Shown one piece after another: positions 8,575-16,212 of a stretch of 35,989 bases of DNA (the stretch's first letter is position 1; each line of letters begins with the position of its first letter). Both the position numbers and the translations under genes were made by a program. The notes under the pieces are model-generated. The model had not been told where the DNA came from and searched no databases. It saw nothing but the letters and a program-made list of their open reading frames with translations. Source of the DNA: Treponema sp. UBA1793 (GTDB lineage: Bacteria > Spirochaetota > Spirochaetia > Treponematales > Treponemataceae); NCBI GenBank assembly GCA_002314445.1, contig DCFX01000056.1, forward strand, positions 1-35,989. Reading direction: 5' to 3'.

Positions 8575-8952
8575 ATGATACATAAAATACGTTCTTCCAT
8601 AGTGAAATCTTTTATATCCGGCGGAAAAGTTGCGTCGCTTATTGCTGTCTGCACAGCGGTAGGATTTGCCATCGTATGGCCGCTGTGGCGTTTTGCGACA
8701 GGCACACCTTTACTGTATACCGTAACAGTTCTTGCGGTTCTTGGCGTTTTCATTATATACCGCATTATACAGGCAGTACGGAAGACTTCATGGAAAAACA
8801 CCGTCCGAGTCCTGCTTCATATCGCGGTTATAGCCTGCGGCATCAGTGCTTCGGTAATGCTTGTCTTCGCCGGCCACCGGTTTGCAGCAATCCCGGTTAT
8901 CATTCTTATCCCCGTTTTATACGTCATCTGTTCTTATATTTTTCCACGGTAA
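8575..8952 (+). CDS. Small four-span membrane protein of unknown function
   Basis: A 125-residue protein that is almost entirely hydrophobic. It has about four membrane spans (for example SLIAVCTAVGFAIVWPL, YTVTVLAVLGVFIIY and IPVIILIPVLYVICSYI) joined by short basic loops, which points to the inner membrane. No family is recognised. The ATG at 8575 is used. The open frame extends further upstream only through a TTG inside the ferredoxin terminator. I see no good Shine-Dalgarno. It ends 4 bases before the M23 peptidase gene, so it likely opens that cell-envelope operon. Confidence 0.7.
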   Translation: MIHKIRSSIVKSFISGGKVASLIAVCTAVGFAIVWPLWRFATGTPLLYTVTVLAVLGVFIIYRIIQAVRKTSWKNTVRVLLHIAVIACGISASVMLVFAGHRFAAIPVIILIPVLYVICSYIFPR

Positions 8953-8956
8953 TACT

Positions 8957-9874
8957 ATGATAAAACGAGTGTTCTTTCTGCTGGGAGCACTGACTGCAGC
9001 ATGTATGCAGCCTGCCGCTGCTGATGCAATTGCACTAATCCCTGAACACCTTCCCCTTATACCTTCACTTTCTTCATATGATGACATATTTTCGCAGTAT
9101 TGTGCAGATGTGGAAAACAATTACATGAGGATTGCTTCGGGTAAGGGTGCGTCAAAACAGTTTTATGCCTACAAACCGACAAAAAACGATACACTGTTCA
9201 CCATAGCAGCGGCATGTTCAATCCCCTATGAAACAATCGCAACGGTAAACGGTATTTCGGGCATTGACGAGACTTTTACAGGGAAAACACTCATACTCCC
9301 GACAACTCCGGGTATATTCGTATGCGGCACCCCCGAATCATCCATAGAAATTCTTGTTGAAAGAAAATACAGTTCAGCAATAGAAAATTCATCTAAAGAG
9401 TGGTATACTATTCAGGGTAGATTATTTTATTTTCTGCTTAATGAACGGTTCAGTTCAACCGAACGGGCTTTTTTTCTTGATGCAACGCTCCGAATGCCGC
9501 TTGACAATGCAGTACTTACTTCCGGTTATGGTATGCGGGTAAGCCCTATTTCGGGAAACTGGAAATTTCATAAAGGTATAGACCTTGCGGCTCCTATAGG
9601 AACTCCGGTTTATGCCTGTAAGGATGGAAAGGTCGTCTGCTGTATCAGAGGAGATCCGACATTTGGCAACTATATCATACTCAGGCATGATAACGGAATG
9701 ACAAGTGTGTACGCCCATCTCTCTAAAATACTGATTCATGACGGTGATATGGTTCAAAAGGGAGCTGGAATTGGTCTTGTCGGAAAAACAGGTGCTGCAA
9801 CCGGGCCACATCTCCATTTTGAAATACGCATCAACGGAATCTCAAAAGATCCTGAAAAAATGCTGCCTGATTAA
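8957..9874 (+). CDS. LysM and M23-family peptidoglycan endopeptidase (NlpD/EnvC-like)
   Basis: An exported 305-residue protein that binds and probably cuts peptidoglycan cross-links. After a hydrophobic signal (IKRVFFLLGALTAACM), which could be cut by signal peptidase I after AAADA or lipidated at the Cys of LTAAC, comes a LysM domain at about 70-115. The M23 domain fills the last ~120 residues. It has the zinc ligands H and D in KFHKGIDLAAP and the closing HLHFE, so it looks catalytically intact. Many LysM-M23 proteins lack these residues and serve only as amidase activators; this one keeps them. It starts 4 bases after the small membrane protein gene and ends 10 bases before the PEGA-like gene. 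Confidence 0.93.
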   Translation: MIKRVFFLLGALTAACMQPAAADAIALIPEHLPLIPSLSSYDDIFSQYCADVENNYMRIASGKGASKQFYAYKPTKNDTLFTIAAACSIPYETIATVNGISGIDETFTGKTLILPTTPGIFVCGTPESSIEILVERKYSSAIENSSKEWYTIQGRLFYFLLNERFSSTERAFFLDATLRMPLDNAVLTSGYGMRVSPISGNWKFHKGIDLAAPIGTPVYACKDGKVVCCIRGDPTFGNYIILRHDNGMTSVYAHLSKILIHDGDMVQKGAGIGLVGKTGAATGPHLHFEIRINGISKDPEKMLPD

Positions 9875-9884
9875 GTTGAAAAAA

Positions 9885-10877
9885 ATGAAACAGATATCAA
9901 TTTTTTCTATAAAAATAACATTGCTTTCCCTTTTTGCTGTGTTTATAACAAGTCCTGCAACCGGTGAAACATTCCGTGTGAGAAAACTGTTTCCGGTAAC
10001 TATAACCGACGGTATTCAGGACGACCAGATTGTAACAACCGGTATAAATGACAGTATCGCCCTCTTTCTGCCTGACGATATGACGTATCTTGAAGGTATT
10101 GAAATCAAAATGGAAATTCCAGATGCAATCGCGGCCTGGCGGGATTCAGTCGCGTGCTCCCTGTATCAGGGAATTACGCCTGCTCCGACTCCATCCCAGA
10201 TTGATTACAGCGGAGAACGGTCCTTTGTCCGTCCGCTGCCGAACCGCCTTTCATGGATTCTCCAGATTCCCCTGAAGGCCCAGAATTCCATCAAAGATAC
10301 TCCGTATGCTACTAAGGTCGATTTTGTTCCGGGGACAAAAAATCATTTCGTATTCATCAGGATTCAGCCTGCAATGAAGGGCATTCCCGAGGAAACTGCA
10401 GACGCGCAGCTCAAAATAATGATAAAACCGCTTCTGACAAACAAAGGGAGACTGCATATCGCAATGCATTTCCCGGCGCAGGAAAAGTCGTATACGCTGT
10501 TTATTGACAACGCACAAATACAGGCATCCGATGCGGGATATCTGCTTGATGCAGGGGTTCACGACGTAAGCATCATTTCCGATTTTTACCGCGGAGAGGC
10601 CCGGACTGTAAGGGTCGAACAGGCAAAGACGACAGAGCTCGGTATTGATCTCAAAAGCATTACCCCCACACTGCTCATTACAGCTCCGGACAATACGACT
10701 GTCTATCTTGACGACACTCAATTTGAAAAAGTCGGAAAATCATTTGAGATTACGGAAGGAGAACACAAAATACGTTTTCTCATCGGAGATTACGAAGTAA
10801 TACGTACAATCACTGTTCAGAAAGGCAAATCGTATACAGCAGCGCTGTCTGTCGATTTGAAAATTACTGAAGAATAA
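9885..10877 (+). CDS. Exported PEGA-like protein of unknown function
   Basis: A 330-residue protein with a signal peptide (MKQISIFSIKITLLSLFAVF, then ITSPATGE). The middle is beta-rich and unrecognised. The last ~70 residues resemble a PEGA surface domain: PTLLITAPDNTTVYLDD, then ITEGEHKIRFLIGDYEV. PEGA domains are short beta-sandwiches of exported proteins, named for a Pro-Glu-Gly-Ala motif, and are common in spirochaete periplasmic proteins. The ATG at 9885 is chosen over the in-frame TTG at 9876; neither has a clear Shine-Dalgarno. It follows the M23 peptidase gene by 10 bases, so a periplasmic, cell-wall-related job is a fair inference. Confidence 0.8.
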   Translation: MKQISIFSIKITLLSLFAVFITSPATGETFRVRKLFPVTITDGIQDDQIVTTGINDSIALFLPDDMTYLEGIEIKMEIPDAIAAWRDSVACSLYQGITPAPTPSQIDYSGERSFVRPLPNRLSWILQIPLKAQNSIKDTPYATKVDFVPGTKNHFVFIRIQPAMKGIPEETADAQLKIMIKPLLTNKGRLHIAMHFPAQEKSYTLFIDNAQIQASDAGYLLDAGVHDVSIISDFYRGEARTVRVEQAKTTELGIDLKSITPTLLITAPDNTTVYLDDTQFEKVGKSFEITEGEHKIRFLIGDYEVIRTITVQKGKSYTAALSVDLKITEE

Positions 10878-10928
10878 TTTTTTGAATTCTGCTTATATTT
10901 TTTCACATTCAGGTCGATATTTAAAACA

Positions 10929-11016
10929 CCGGGGACATATTTCCCCTCCCACCCATGTCCCCGGCTGCCTGATGGGCACTGGAGTCGATGTGCATTGCAT
11001 ACCGGCTCCTTTTTTT
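10929..11016 (+). ncRNA. Candidate structured small RNA or 3' UTR ending in a terminator
   Basis: Three hairpins follow one another. A perfect 10-bp stem pairs 10929-10938 with 10955-10964 (CCGGGGACAT and its complement, 16-base pyrimidine-rich loop). A 4-bp stem pairs TGCC at 10966-10969 with GGCA at 10975-10978. A 7-bp stem with one wobble pairs 10981-10987 with 11003-11009 and is followed by seven T. The last is a typical terminator; the first is more than a terminator needs. It matches no RNA family I know (not tmRNA, 4.5S, 6S or RNase P). I found no convincing promoter just upstream, so it may be processed from the upstream mRNA's 3' end. Confidence 0.4.
10981..11016 (+). terminator. Rho-independent terminator of the envelope operon
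   Basis: GGAGTCG at 10981-10987 pairs with CGGCTCC at 11003-11009 (one G-T wobble), followed by a seven-T run at 11010-11016. It closes the transcript of the M23 and PEGA-like genes and the candidate RNA. Confidence 0.75.
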
Positions 11017-11024
11017 AGTTCTAC

Positions 11025-11053
11025 TTGCTAAATAACGCAAAAAACTCTACTAT
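11025..11053 (+). promoter_or_regulatory. Promoter of the class A PBP gene; near-leaderless
   Basis: TTGCTA at 11025-11030, a 17-base spacer, and TACTAT at 11048-11053. The chosen ATG at 11064 is 10 bases past the -10 box, leaving a leader of about 4 bases and no Shine-Dalgarno. Confidence 0.65.
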
Positions 11054-11063
11054 ATATGGAATT

Positions 11064-13604
11064 ATGGAAAACATAAAAAAGTCAACCATTGTACAGATTT
11101 CCCTGCTTTTCGGGTTTTCCCTTATTTTCGGAGGAATACTCGGCTGGGGACTTTCAGAAACACGGAATATTGAAAACAGTGAATACATTACACAGTTTGA
11201 CACGGCGCTGCCTACAAAGCTGCTTGATATAAACGGAGAGCTTATAACAGAGCTCGCTTCCGACGAAAAACGCGAAATCATCAGCCTTGAGAAACTTCCC
11301 CAGCTTATGATTGACGCACTGCTTACGCGTGAAGACCGTATTTTTTATGAACACCGCGGATTTTCCTGCAAGGCTGTTGCACGTGCATTTCTGGGTAAAC
11401 TGCTCCACCTGTCGCTCGGCGGCGGTTCTACCCTTACCCAGCAGATTGCGGGCACGCTTTACTGTGACCGCACCGATATGACTATATGGCGTAAACTCAA
11501 AGAGCTCTGGTGGGCCGTACAAATGGAACGCAGGTGCTCAAAAAGTGAAATTCTTGAGACATATCTTAACAGGATTTATTTCGGCGGAGGCACATACGGT
11601 GTCAACGCTGCATCGAAATATTATTTCGGCCACAGTGCAACTGAAATCACACCGGCAGAAGCTGCGATTCTCGTGATTCAGCTGTCAAATCCCGCTTATT
11701 ACAATCCGTTCGACCATCCGAACCGCGCGATGGAACGTCAGCATGATGTCTTAAATTCTATGGTTAAGGAAGGATTTATATCAAAAGCCGATGCCGACGA
11801 TTCATTCGATACATACTGGGCAAATTTTGATTACACACGTACAAGTTCCTCTGCATACTTTATGCGTGATGACAAGGCTCCCTGGTTCAGTGAATACGTA
11901 CGGCGTGAACTGGGCGGTATGATCTACGGCGCGGAAGATATCTACACAAGCGGTTTTACGGTAAACACGACCCTTGATCTTTCGCAGCAGTATGCGGCTT
12001 CCGATGTCATGAGCCGTTACATTGCGTATGCAAACAGAATATGGAAAAGAGAGCAGGCAGCGCGGTCTTCCTCGTCATTTAAGACGTATGTCCCGTTTTC
12101 TGAACTTATCTCCCTTGTATTTAATCTGCCCGGTATAAAAGTTTCAAAAGAGCGGTCGCAGAAAATCGCAAACGAAACGTTTGTTAACCAGATAAATCCC
12201 ATCATTGACGTGTGTTCTATGATGTTCGGCCTTGAAGATTTGAAGGTTGGAATTGTCAATAAGGCAAATACGATTTCAAAACAGGAAGACGAAAAGACTA
12301 CGATTGAAGGCACCATGATTACGCTGCAGAATGACACCGGGTATATTACAGCCCTTGTCGGAGGCAGCAAATATGATCAGGATAATCAGCTTATCCGCGC
12401 AGTACAGTCAAAACTGCAGCCCGGTTCAACATTTAAGCCGCTGTATTATTCTGCCGCGATTGATTCGCGTAAATTCACGCCTGCAACGGAAATCTCCGAT
12501 ACGCCGGTTGTGTTCCATAAGGCTGACGGAACGCCGTATATCCCGCAGAATTTTAAGGGTGAATGGCAGGGAAACGTACAGCTCTGGTATGCGCTTGCCC
12601 ACTCCATGAACGTGCCGTCACTAAAAGTGCTCGACGGCATCGGGTTTGACGCGGCAATTGAAAGAAGTGCAGCACTGCTTGGTATTCCAAAAAATGAGCT
12701 GGCAGACCGTCATTTCCTGCCGGTATATCCGTTCGGCCTCGGTGTATGTTCTGTCCGCCCCATTGAAATGGCGCGTGCATTTGCAATTTTTGCAAACAGC
12801 GGTAAGGAAGTGACGCCTATGGCTATACGCACTGTAGAAGACAGAAACGGAAACGTAGTTCTTAATCCGGAACTCGACATACGCAAGGCGCAGCAGGCAA
12901 AGGGAAATGCCATACAGATAATCTCTCCGCAGACTGCATATGTCATGACACAAATGCTTGAAAATACGGCTGAATCAGGAACGCTTGCAGGCCAGGGCAG
13001 TAAGCTTACGTACCGCAACGACAAAGGACGGTCTTATACAATTCCTCTTGCAGGAAAAACGGGAACGACACAGAACTGGGCAGATGCATGGACTGTCGCA
13101 TATTCACCGTATTATACGAGCGCTTTCTGGTTCGGTTTCGACAAACCGGGAAATTCACTGGGTCTGCATATAACGGGAGCGACACTTGCAGGTATTGCAA
13201 TGGGCGAATATATGGGAAGCATACATAAAACCCTCCCCTACAAGGATTTTACGATGCCTGCATCTGGTGTAGTAAAAGTGACGATCTGTACGGACAGCGG
13301 ACTGCTTCCGACTCCTGAATGCGGCAACCATATAAAAACAGAATGGTTCCTTACAGGTACTGAGCCGACGGAAGTATGCAATATCCACACAAATACAGGA
13401 GGTGCGGCAATTTTCTATGACAGATATGAAAAGGAAATGTATAAATCGGGTCAGCATCTTACGGATGCTGTCGATACGTCACCGCTCAAGCTTGATTTGA
13501 ACTTCCTTAACAACAACAGCATGAAGCCGGCTGAAAACGGTACAGCTGACAACAAAACAGAAAATACGGAACAAGTTCCGGATTACAATTATTTAATGGA
13601 TTAA
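11064..13604 (+). CDS. Class A penicillin-binding protein (PBP1A type)
   Basis: A bifunctional 846-residue enzyme that polymerises glycan strands and cross-links peptides in the periplasm. It has a short cytoplasmic start and one membrane anchor at about 10-35. The GT51 transglycosylase domain has the catalytic Glu in TREDRIFYEH (E90) and the GGSTLTQQ motif (Ser122). The transpeptidase domain has all three penicillin-binding motifs: STFK (S455, K458), SMN (514-516) and KTG (665-667). A Thr/Asn/Glu-rich tail of ~40 residues ends the protein. The ATG at 11064 is used because the open frame upstream to 11025 is occupied by the promoter. A terminator follows at once, so the gene stands alone. Confidence 0.95.
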   Translation: MENIKKSTIVQISLLFGFSLIFGGILGWGLSETRNIENSEYITQFDTALPTKLLDINGELITELASDEKREIISLEKLPQLMIDALLTREDRIFYEHRGFSCKAVARAFLGKLLHLSLGGGSTLTQQIAGTLYCDRTDMTIWRKLKELWWAVQMERRCSKSEILETYLNRIYFGGGTYGVNAASKYYFGHSATEITPAEAAILVIQLSNPAYYNPFDHPNRAMERQHDVLNSMVKEGFISKADADDSFDTYWANFDYTRTSSSAYFMRDDKAPWFSEYVRRELGGMIYGAEDIYTSGFTVNTTLDLSQQYAASDVMSRYIAYANRIWKREQAARSSSSFKTYVPFSELISLVFNLPGIKVSKERSQKIANETFVNQINPIIDVCSMMFGLEDLKVGIVNKANTISKQEDEKTTIEGTMITLQNDTGYITALVGGSKYDQDNQLIRAVQSKLQPGSTFKPLYYSAAIDSRKFTPATEISDTPVVFHKADGTPYIPQNFKGEWQGNVQLWYALAHSMNVPSLKVLDGIGFDAAIERSAALLGIPKNELADRHFLPVYPFGLGVCSVRPIEMARAFAIFANSGKEVTPMAIRTVEDRNGNVVLNPELDIRKAQQAKGNAIQIISPQTAYVMTQMLENTAESGTLAGQGSKLTYRNDKGRSYTIPLAGKTGTTQNWADAWTVAYSPYYTSAFWFGFDKPGNSLGLHITGATLAGIAMGEYMGSIHKTLPYKDFTMPASGVVKVTICTDSGLLPTPECGNHIKTEWFLTGTEPTEVCNIHTNTGGAAIFYDRYEKEMYKSGQHLTDAVDTSPLKLDLNFLNNNSMKPAENGTADNKTENTEQVPDYNYLMD

Positions 13605-13608
13605 AACG

Positions 13609-13639
13609 GAACGCCACCTGAACCAAACAGGTGGCGTTC
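13609..13639 (+). terminator. Terminator between the PBP and tyrS genes
   Basis: A perfect 12-bp stem (13609-13620 with 13628-13639) with a 7-base loop lies 5 bases after the PBP stop codon. The following T-run is weak (TTCATT), but the stem is strong. On the other strand the stem is followed by CGTTTTA, so it may also stop the converging tyrS transcript. Confidence 0.75.
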
Positions 13640-13681
13640 TTCATTATAAATGATTGCAGAACGTTCATTCTGCCCGCAGAA

Positions 13682-14926
13682 CTATTTCAGCACAACCCTG
13701 ACAATTTTTTTCTTTCCGGCCTTGAGGAAAAACTCCCCGTCGCTGTCAGCATCTTTGAGCGTAATAACGGTGTGCACGTCAGTAATGTTAGTGCCGTTTA
13801 CGTATGCCCCGCCCTGTTCCACAAGACGGCGGTTGTCACTCTTTGACGTTCCCGGCTGAGCGGCTGCAAACAGATCAACGACGTTTATTCCTGACTCAAC
13901 TGCAGCTTTTGATACTTCTGCCGCAGGCATGTGGGCTTTGTCTCCTTCTCCGGAGAATGCCGCCTTTGCACCTGAAAGAGCTTTTTCGGCTTCTTCTTTC
14001 CCATGGATAAGCATGGTTACTTCGTATGCAAGGCGTTCCTTTGCTTCATTTATATTTCCCGCGCAGATTTTTGTAATCTCGTCAGTACCGAGGAATGTAA
14101 ACAGCAGGAAGAATTTCCGCACATCAGCATCCGTAACGTTACGCCAGTACTGGAAGAAGTCGAACACACTTGTCATTGAGGAATCGAGGAATATCGCGCC
14201 TTTTTCCGTCTTGCCCATTTTCTTTCCGTCGCTTGTTGTAATAAGCGGGAACGTCAGGCCGAAACATTCGTGTGCATCGTTAAGCTCCGTTGTTCCTCCG
14301 AGTTTTCTGCGGATAAGGTCGACTCCGGCGGTAATGTTCCCCCACTGGTCGTCTCCGCCGATCTGGAGCGCACAGTTGTGCCGCTGATGGAGCATGTAAA
14401 AATCGTATGACTGAAGGAGCTGGTAGTTGAATTCGATAAACGAAAGACCGCGCTCAAGACGCTGTTTGTATGCTTCATATGAAAGCATTTTGTTCACGCT
14501 GAAACAGGAGCCGATATCGCGGAGAAAGTCTATGTAATTCAAATCTGCAAGCCAGTTCTTATTGTTCTCCGGGTATGCAGTTTTATTGTCAAAACCGATG
14601 AATTTATTGAGTTGTGCTTCAATATGGGCGACATTATCGTCAATCTGCTCGTAGGAAATCATTTTGCGCATTTCCGACTTGCCGCTCGGATCTCCGATAC
14701 GTGCAGTGCCGCCGCCTATAAGAGAAATACCGATATTTCCTGCCTCCCGCAGATGCCGGAGTGCATAAATCGGAACCATATGTCCTATATGAAGGCTTGG
14801 ACCTGTAGGATCTGTCCCTGTATAAAAGGTGACGGGGCCTGAGTCCATACGTGCAGAAAGCCTGTCGATGTCAGTACACTGCGCGAAAAATCCGCGTTCC
14901 TTAAGTTCCTCAAGTGCCTTATTCAT
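13682..14926 (-). CDS. tyrS: Tyrosyl-tRNA synthetase
   Basis: TyrRS charges tRNA-Tyr in the cytoplasm. The 414-residue protein has the class I HIGH motif intact (H46-I-G-H49 in SLHIGHMVP). It has the tyrosine-pocket stretch YTGTDPTGPS and a KMSKS-type loop KKMGKTEKG. The C-terminal S4 RNA-binding domain includes VEQGGAYVNG. Length and domain order are normal for bacterial TyrRS. The ATG at 14926 has GGGG about 9 bases upstream. It lies 35 bases after the HD-domain gene, with which it may share a transcript. A possible promoter of its own (TTCAGT, 17 bases, TATTTT at 14946-14941) lies in that gap. Confidence 0.96.
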   Translation of the reverse strand: MNKALEELKERGFFAQCTDIDRLSARMDSGPVTFYTGTDPTGPSLHIGHMVPIYALRHLREAGNIGISLIGGGTARIGDPSGKSEMRKMISYEQIDDNVAHIEAQLNKFIGFDNKTAYPENNKNWLADLNYIDFLRDIGSCFSVNKMLSYEAYKQRLERGLSFIEFNYQLLQSYDFYMLHQRHNCALQIGGDDQWGNITAGVDLIRRKLGGTTELNDAHECFGLTFPLITTSDGKKMGKTEKGAIFLDSSMTSVFDFFQYWRNVTDADVRKFFLLFTFLGTDEITKICAGNINEAKERLAYEVTMLIHGKEEAEKALSGAKAAFSGEGDKAHMPAAEVSKAAVESGINVVDLFAAAQPGTSKSDNRRLVEQGGAYVNGTNITDVHTVITLKDADSDGEFFLKAGKKKIVRVVLK

Positions 14927-14961
14927 ACCATATACCCCGTAAAATAAATTGTGTTTTTATT

Positions 14962-15525
14962 TTACTGAATTGGGCGTATTGTAGCAAGGCAGGGACGCAG
15001 CTGGGCAAACCAGCGGCGCTGCCAGAACGTTCCGTGCAGTTCGTTCATGCGGAATGTCTCGTACAGGGCGCAGATTTTATCTGCAACCATGACAATACAG
15101 CCTTCAAGCGTGTGGGGAGGGACGAGCGTAAGCGGAAACATGTGATGCAAAATGATATCGACTTCGGTTGGTGTCAGGCAGCAGACTTTGCGCGCATTCA
15201 TAAGCGCAAAAAAAGGATGCCGGAAACCGTGCCACTTGTGCCACGATTCATTCACATGCCAGTCATAAAGAAAATAATCGTGCAGAAGGGCCCCCCTGAC
15301 GAGGGAATGCTCATCAAGCTGAAGATGTATAACGTTTTCCAGTAAAAAAGCGATTTTAAGGCTTGTGCATGCTACGTTGACGCTATGCTCATATACCGAT
15401 GTACTGCCGTGCTGAATGTACCTGAGCGACTCCGGCAGCCGCGTTTCCGCATTGAGCGTTTCAAGAAAAGAACGCATGAGGAACGATCCGCGTGTTGATA
15501 AATCATCATGTAAAAACGGTATCAT
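14962..15525 (-). CDS. HD-domain phosphohydrolase family protein
   Basis: A 187-residue cytoplasmic protein with the metal-binding pattern of the HD superfamily: YEHSVNVA near residue 45, the His-Asp pair in GALLHDYFLYDWH near 81-90, a histidine pair in ILHHMFP, and the closing Asp in VADKI. It resembles predicted HD phosphohydrolases of the metal-dependent type. The substrate is unknown; relatives act on nucleotides or phosphorylated sugars. The ATG at 15525 is only 6 bases past a TATACT box, so the mRNA is probably leaderless. The next in-frame ATG, at residue 17, has no purine-rich site either. It is divergent from the GNAT gene and upstream of tyrS. Confidence 0.85.
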   Translation of the reverse strand: MIPFLHDDLSTRGSFLMRSFLETLNAETRLPESLRYIQHGSTSVYEHSVNVACTSLKIAFLLENVIHLQLDEHSLVRGALLHDYFLYDWHVNESWHKWHGFRHPFFALMNARKVCCLTPTEVDIILHHMFPLTLVPPHTLEGCIVMVADKICALYETFRMNELHGTFWQRRWFAQLRPCLATIRPIQ

Positions 15526-15531
15526 ACTAAA

Positions 15532-15560
15532 AGTATACTCTTAAAAAAAGCATTTTTAAA
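15532..15560 (-). promoter_or_regulatory. Promoter of the HD-domain gene; leaderless
   Basis: Read leftward: TTTAAA (15560-15555), a 17-base spacer, TATACT (15537-15532), then 6 bases to the ATG at 15525. Confidence 0.6.
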
Positions 15561-15574
15561 GTCCGGCGGAAAGA

Positions 15575-15602
15575 TAGACATTTTTCCGTACTTTCCTATA
15601 AT
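15575..15602 (+). promoter_or_regulatory. Promoter of the GNAT-ABC transcript; leaderless
   Basis: TAGACA at 15575-15580, a 16-base spacer, and a perfect TATAAT at 15597-15602, then 7 bases to the ATG at 15610. The start site should coincide with the A of the ATG. Confidence 0.7.
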
Positions 15603-15609
15603 AAAATGC

Positions 15610-16212
15610 ATGATTCTCCGGCGGGTTACAGAAAGCGATTTGTCAGCAGTAATGGAAATAGAGGAAGCTTCTTTTATTCCCTCTGTTCGGGAAAAACGGG
15701 AAGTATTTGCGGAACGTATCCGCGTGTGCGGCAGCTGCTTCATCATATTTGAAGATGAAACGGTACATAAACCGGCAGGCTATTTTTCCGCAGAACGATG
15801 GGCGGCAGTCCCGGAAAACGGAGAGGCGTTTATATTGAATCATCCGGCATCTTCGTATTTCAAATCAGACGGCAGGATTCTTTATCTGAGCTCATTTGCC
15901 CTTCTCCCCGAATACCGCGGACGGGGAACGGGTCACAAAATTTTTGCAGAATCAATCGAATGGTTTATTGCTCATAATAAAGGGATTGCGGCTGCGGTAC
16001 TTCTTGTAAACGAGGCGTGGAAAGCAGCCGTGCATATCTACACTCAGAACGGATTCCGTGAAACGCACCGTCTTCCGGGATTCTTTCCGCAGCAGCAGGA
16101 CGCACCATCTGCTGCATCCGGGGAACATCCTGATTCAGGAAGCGGTGCGAATACGGACGGCATTATTATGGAGAAAAAACTGTCATGCAGCAGGATACAG
16201 ACAAAGCTATAA
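15610..16212 (+). CDS. GNAT-family N-acetyltransferase
   Basis: A 200-residue cytoplasmic acetyl-CoA-dependent transferase. The fold is visible from the N-terminal LRRVTESDLSAVMEIEEASF to the acetyl-CoA pyrophosphate-binding loop YRGRGTG at 102-108, and on to the usual late IYTQNGFRET. The acceptor cannot be told; the layout resembles RimI-like and small-molecule acetylases. The last ~45 residues are a polar, Ser/Gly-rich tail with no clear role. The ATG at 15610 matches the leaderless promoter ending at 15602. Its 3' end overlaps the ABC transporter gene by 28 bases, so the two are coupled. Confidence 0.88.
   Translation: MILRRVTESDLSAVMEIEEASFIPSVREKREVFAERIRVCGSCFIIFEDETVHKPAGYFSAERWAAVPENGEAFILNHPASSYFKSDGRILYLSSFALLPEYRGRGTGHKIFAESIEWFIAHNKGIAAAVLLVNEAWKAAVHIYTQNGFRETHRLPGFFPQQQDAPSAASGEHPDSGSGANTDGIIMEKKLSCSRIQTKL

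Noticed and set aside
13655..13672. 6-bp inverted repeat (GCAGAA with TTCTGC) near the tyrS end
   Set aside because: Too short and without a T-run; the stronger 12-bp stem at 13609-13639 better explains termination.
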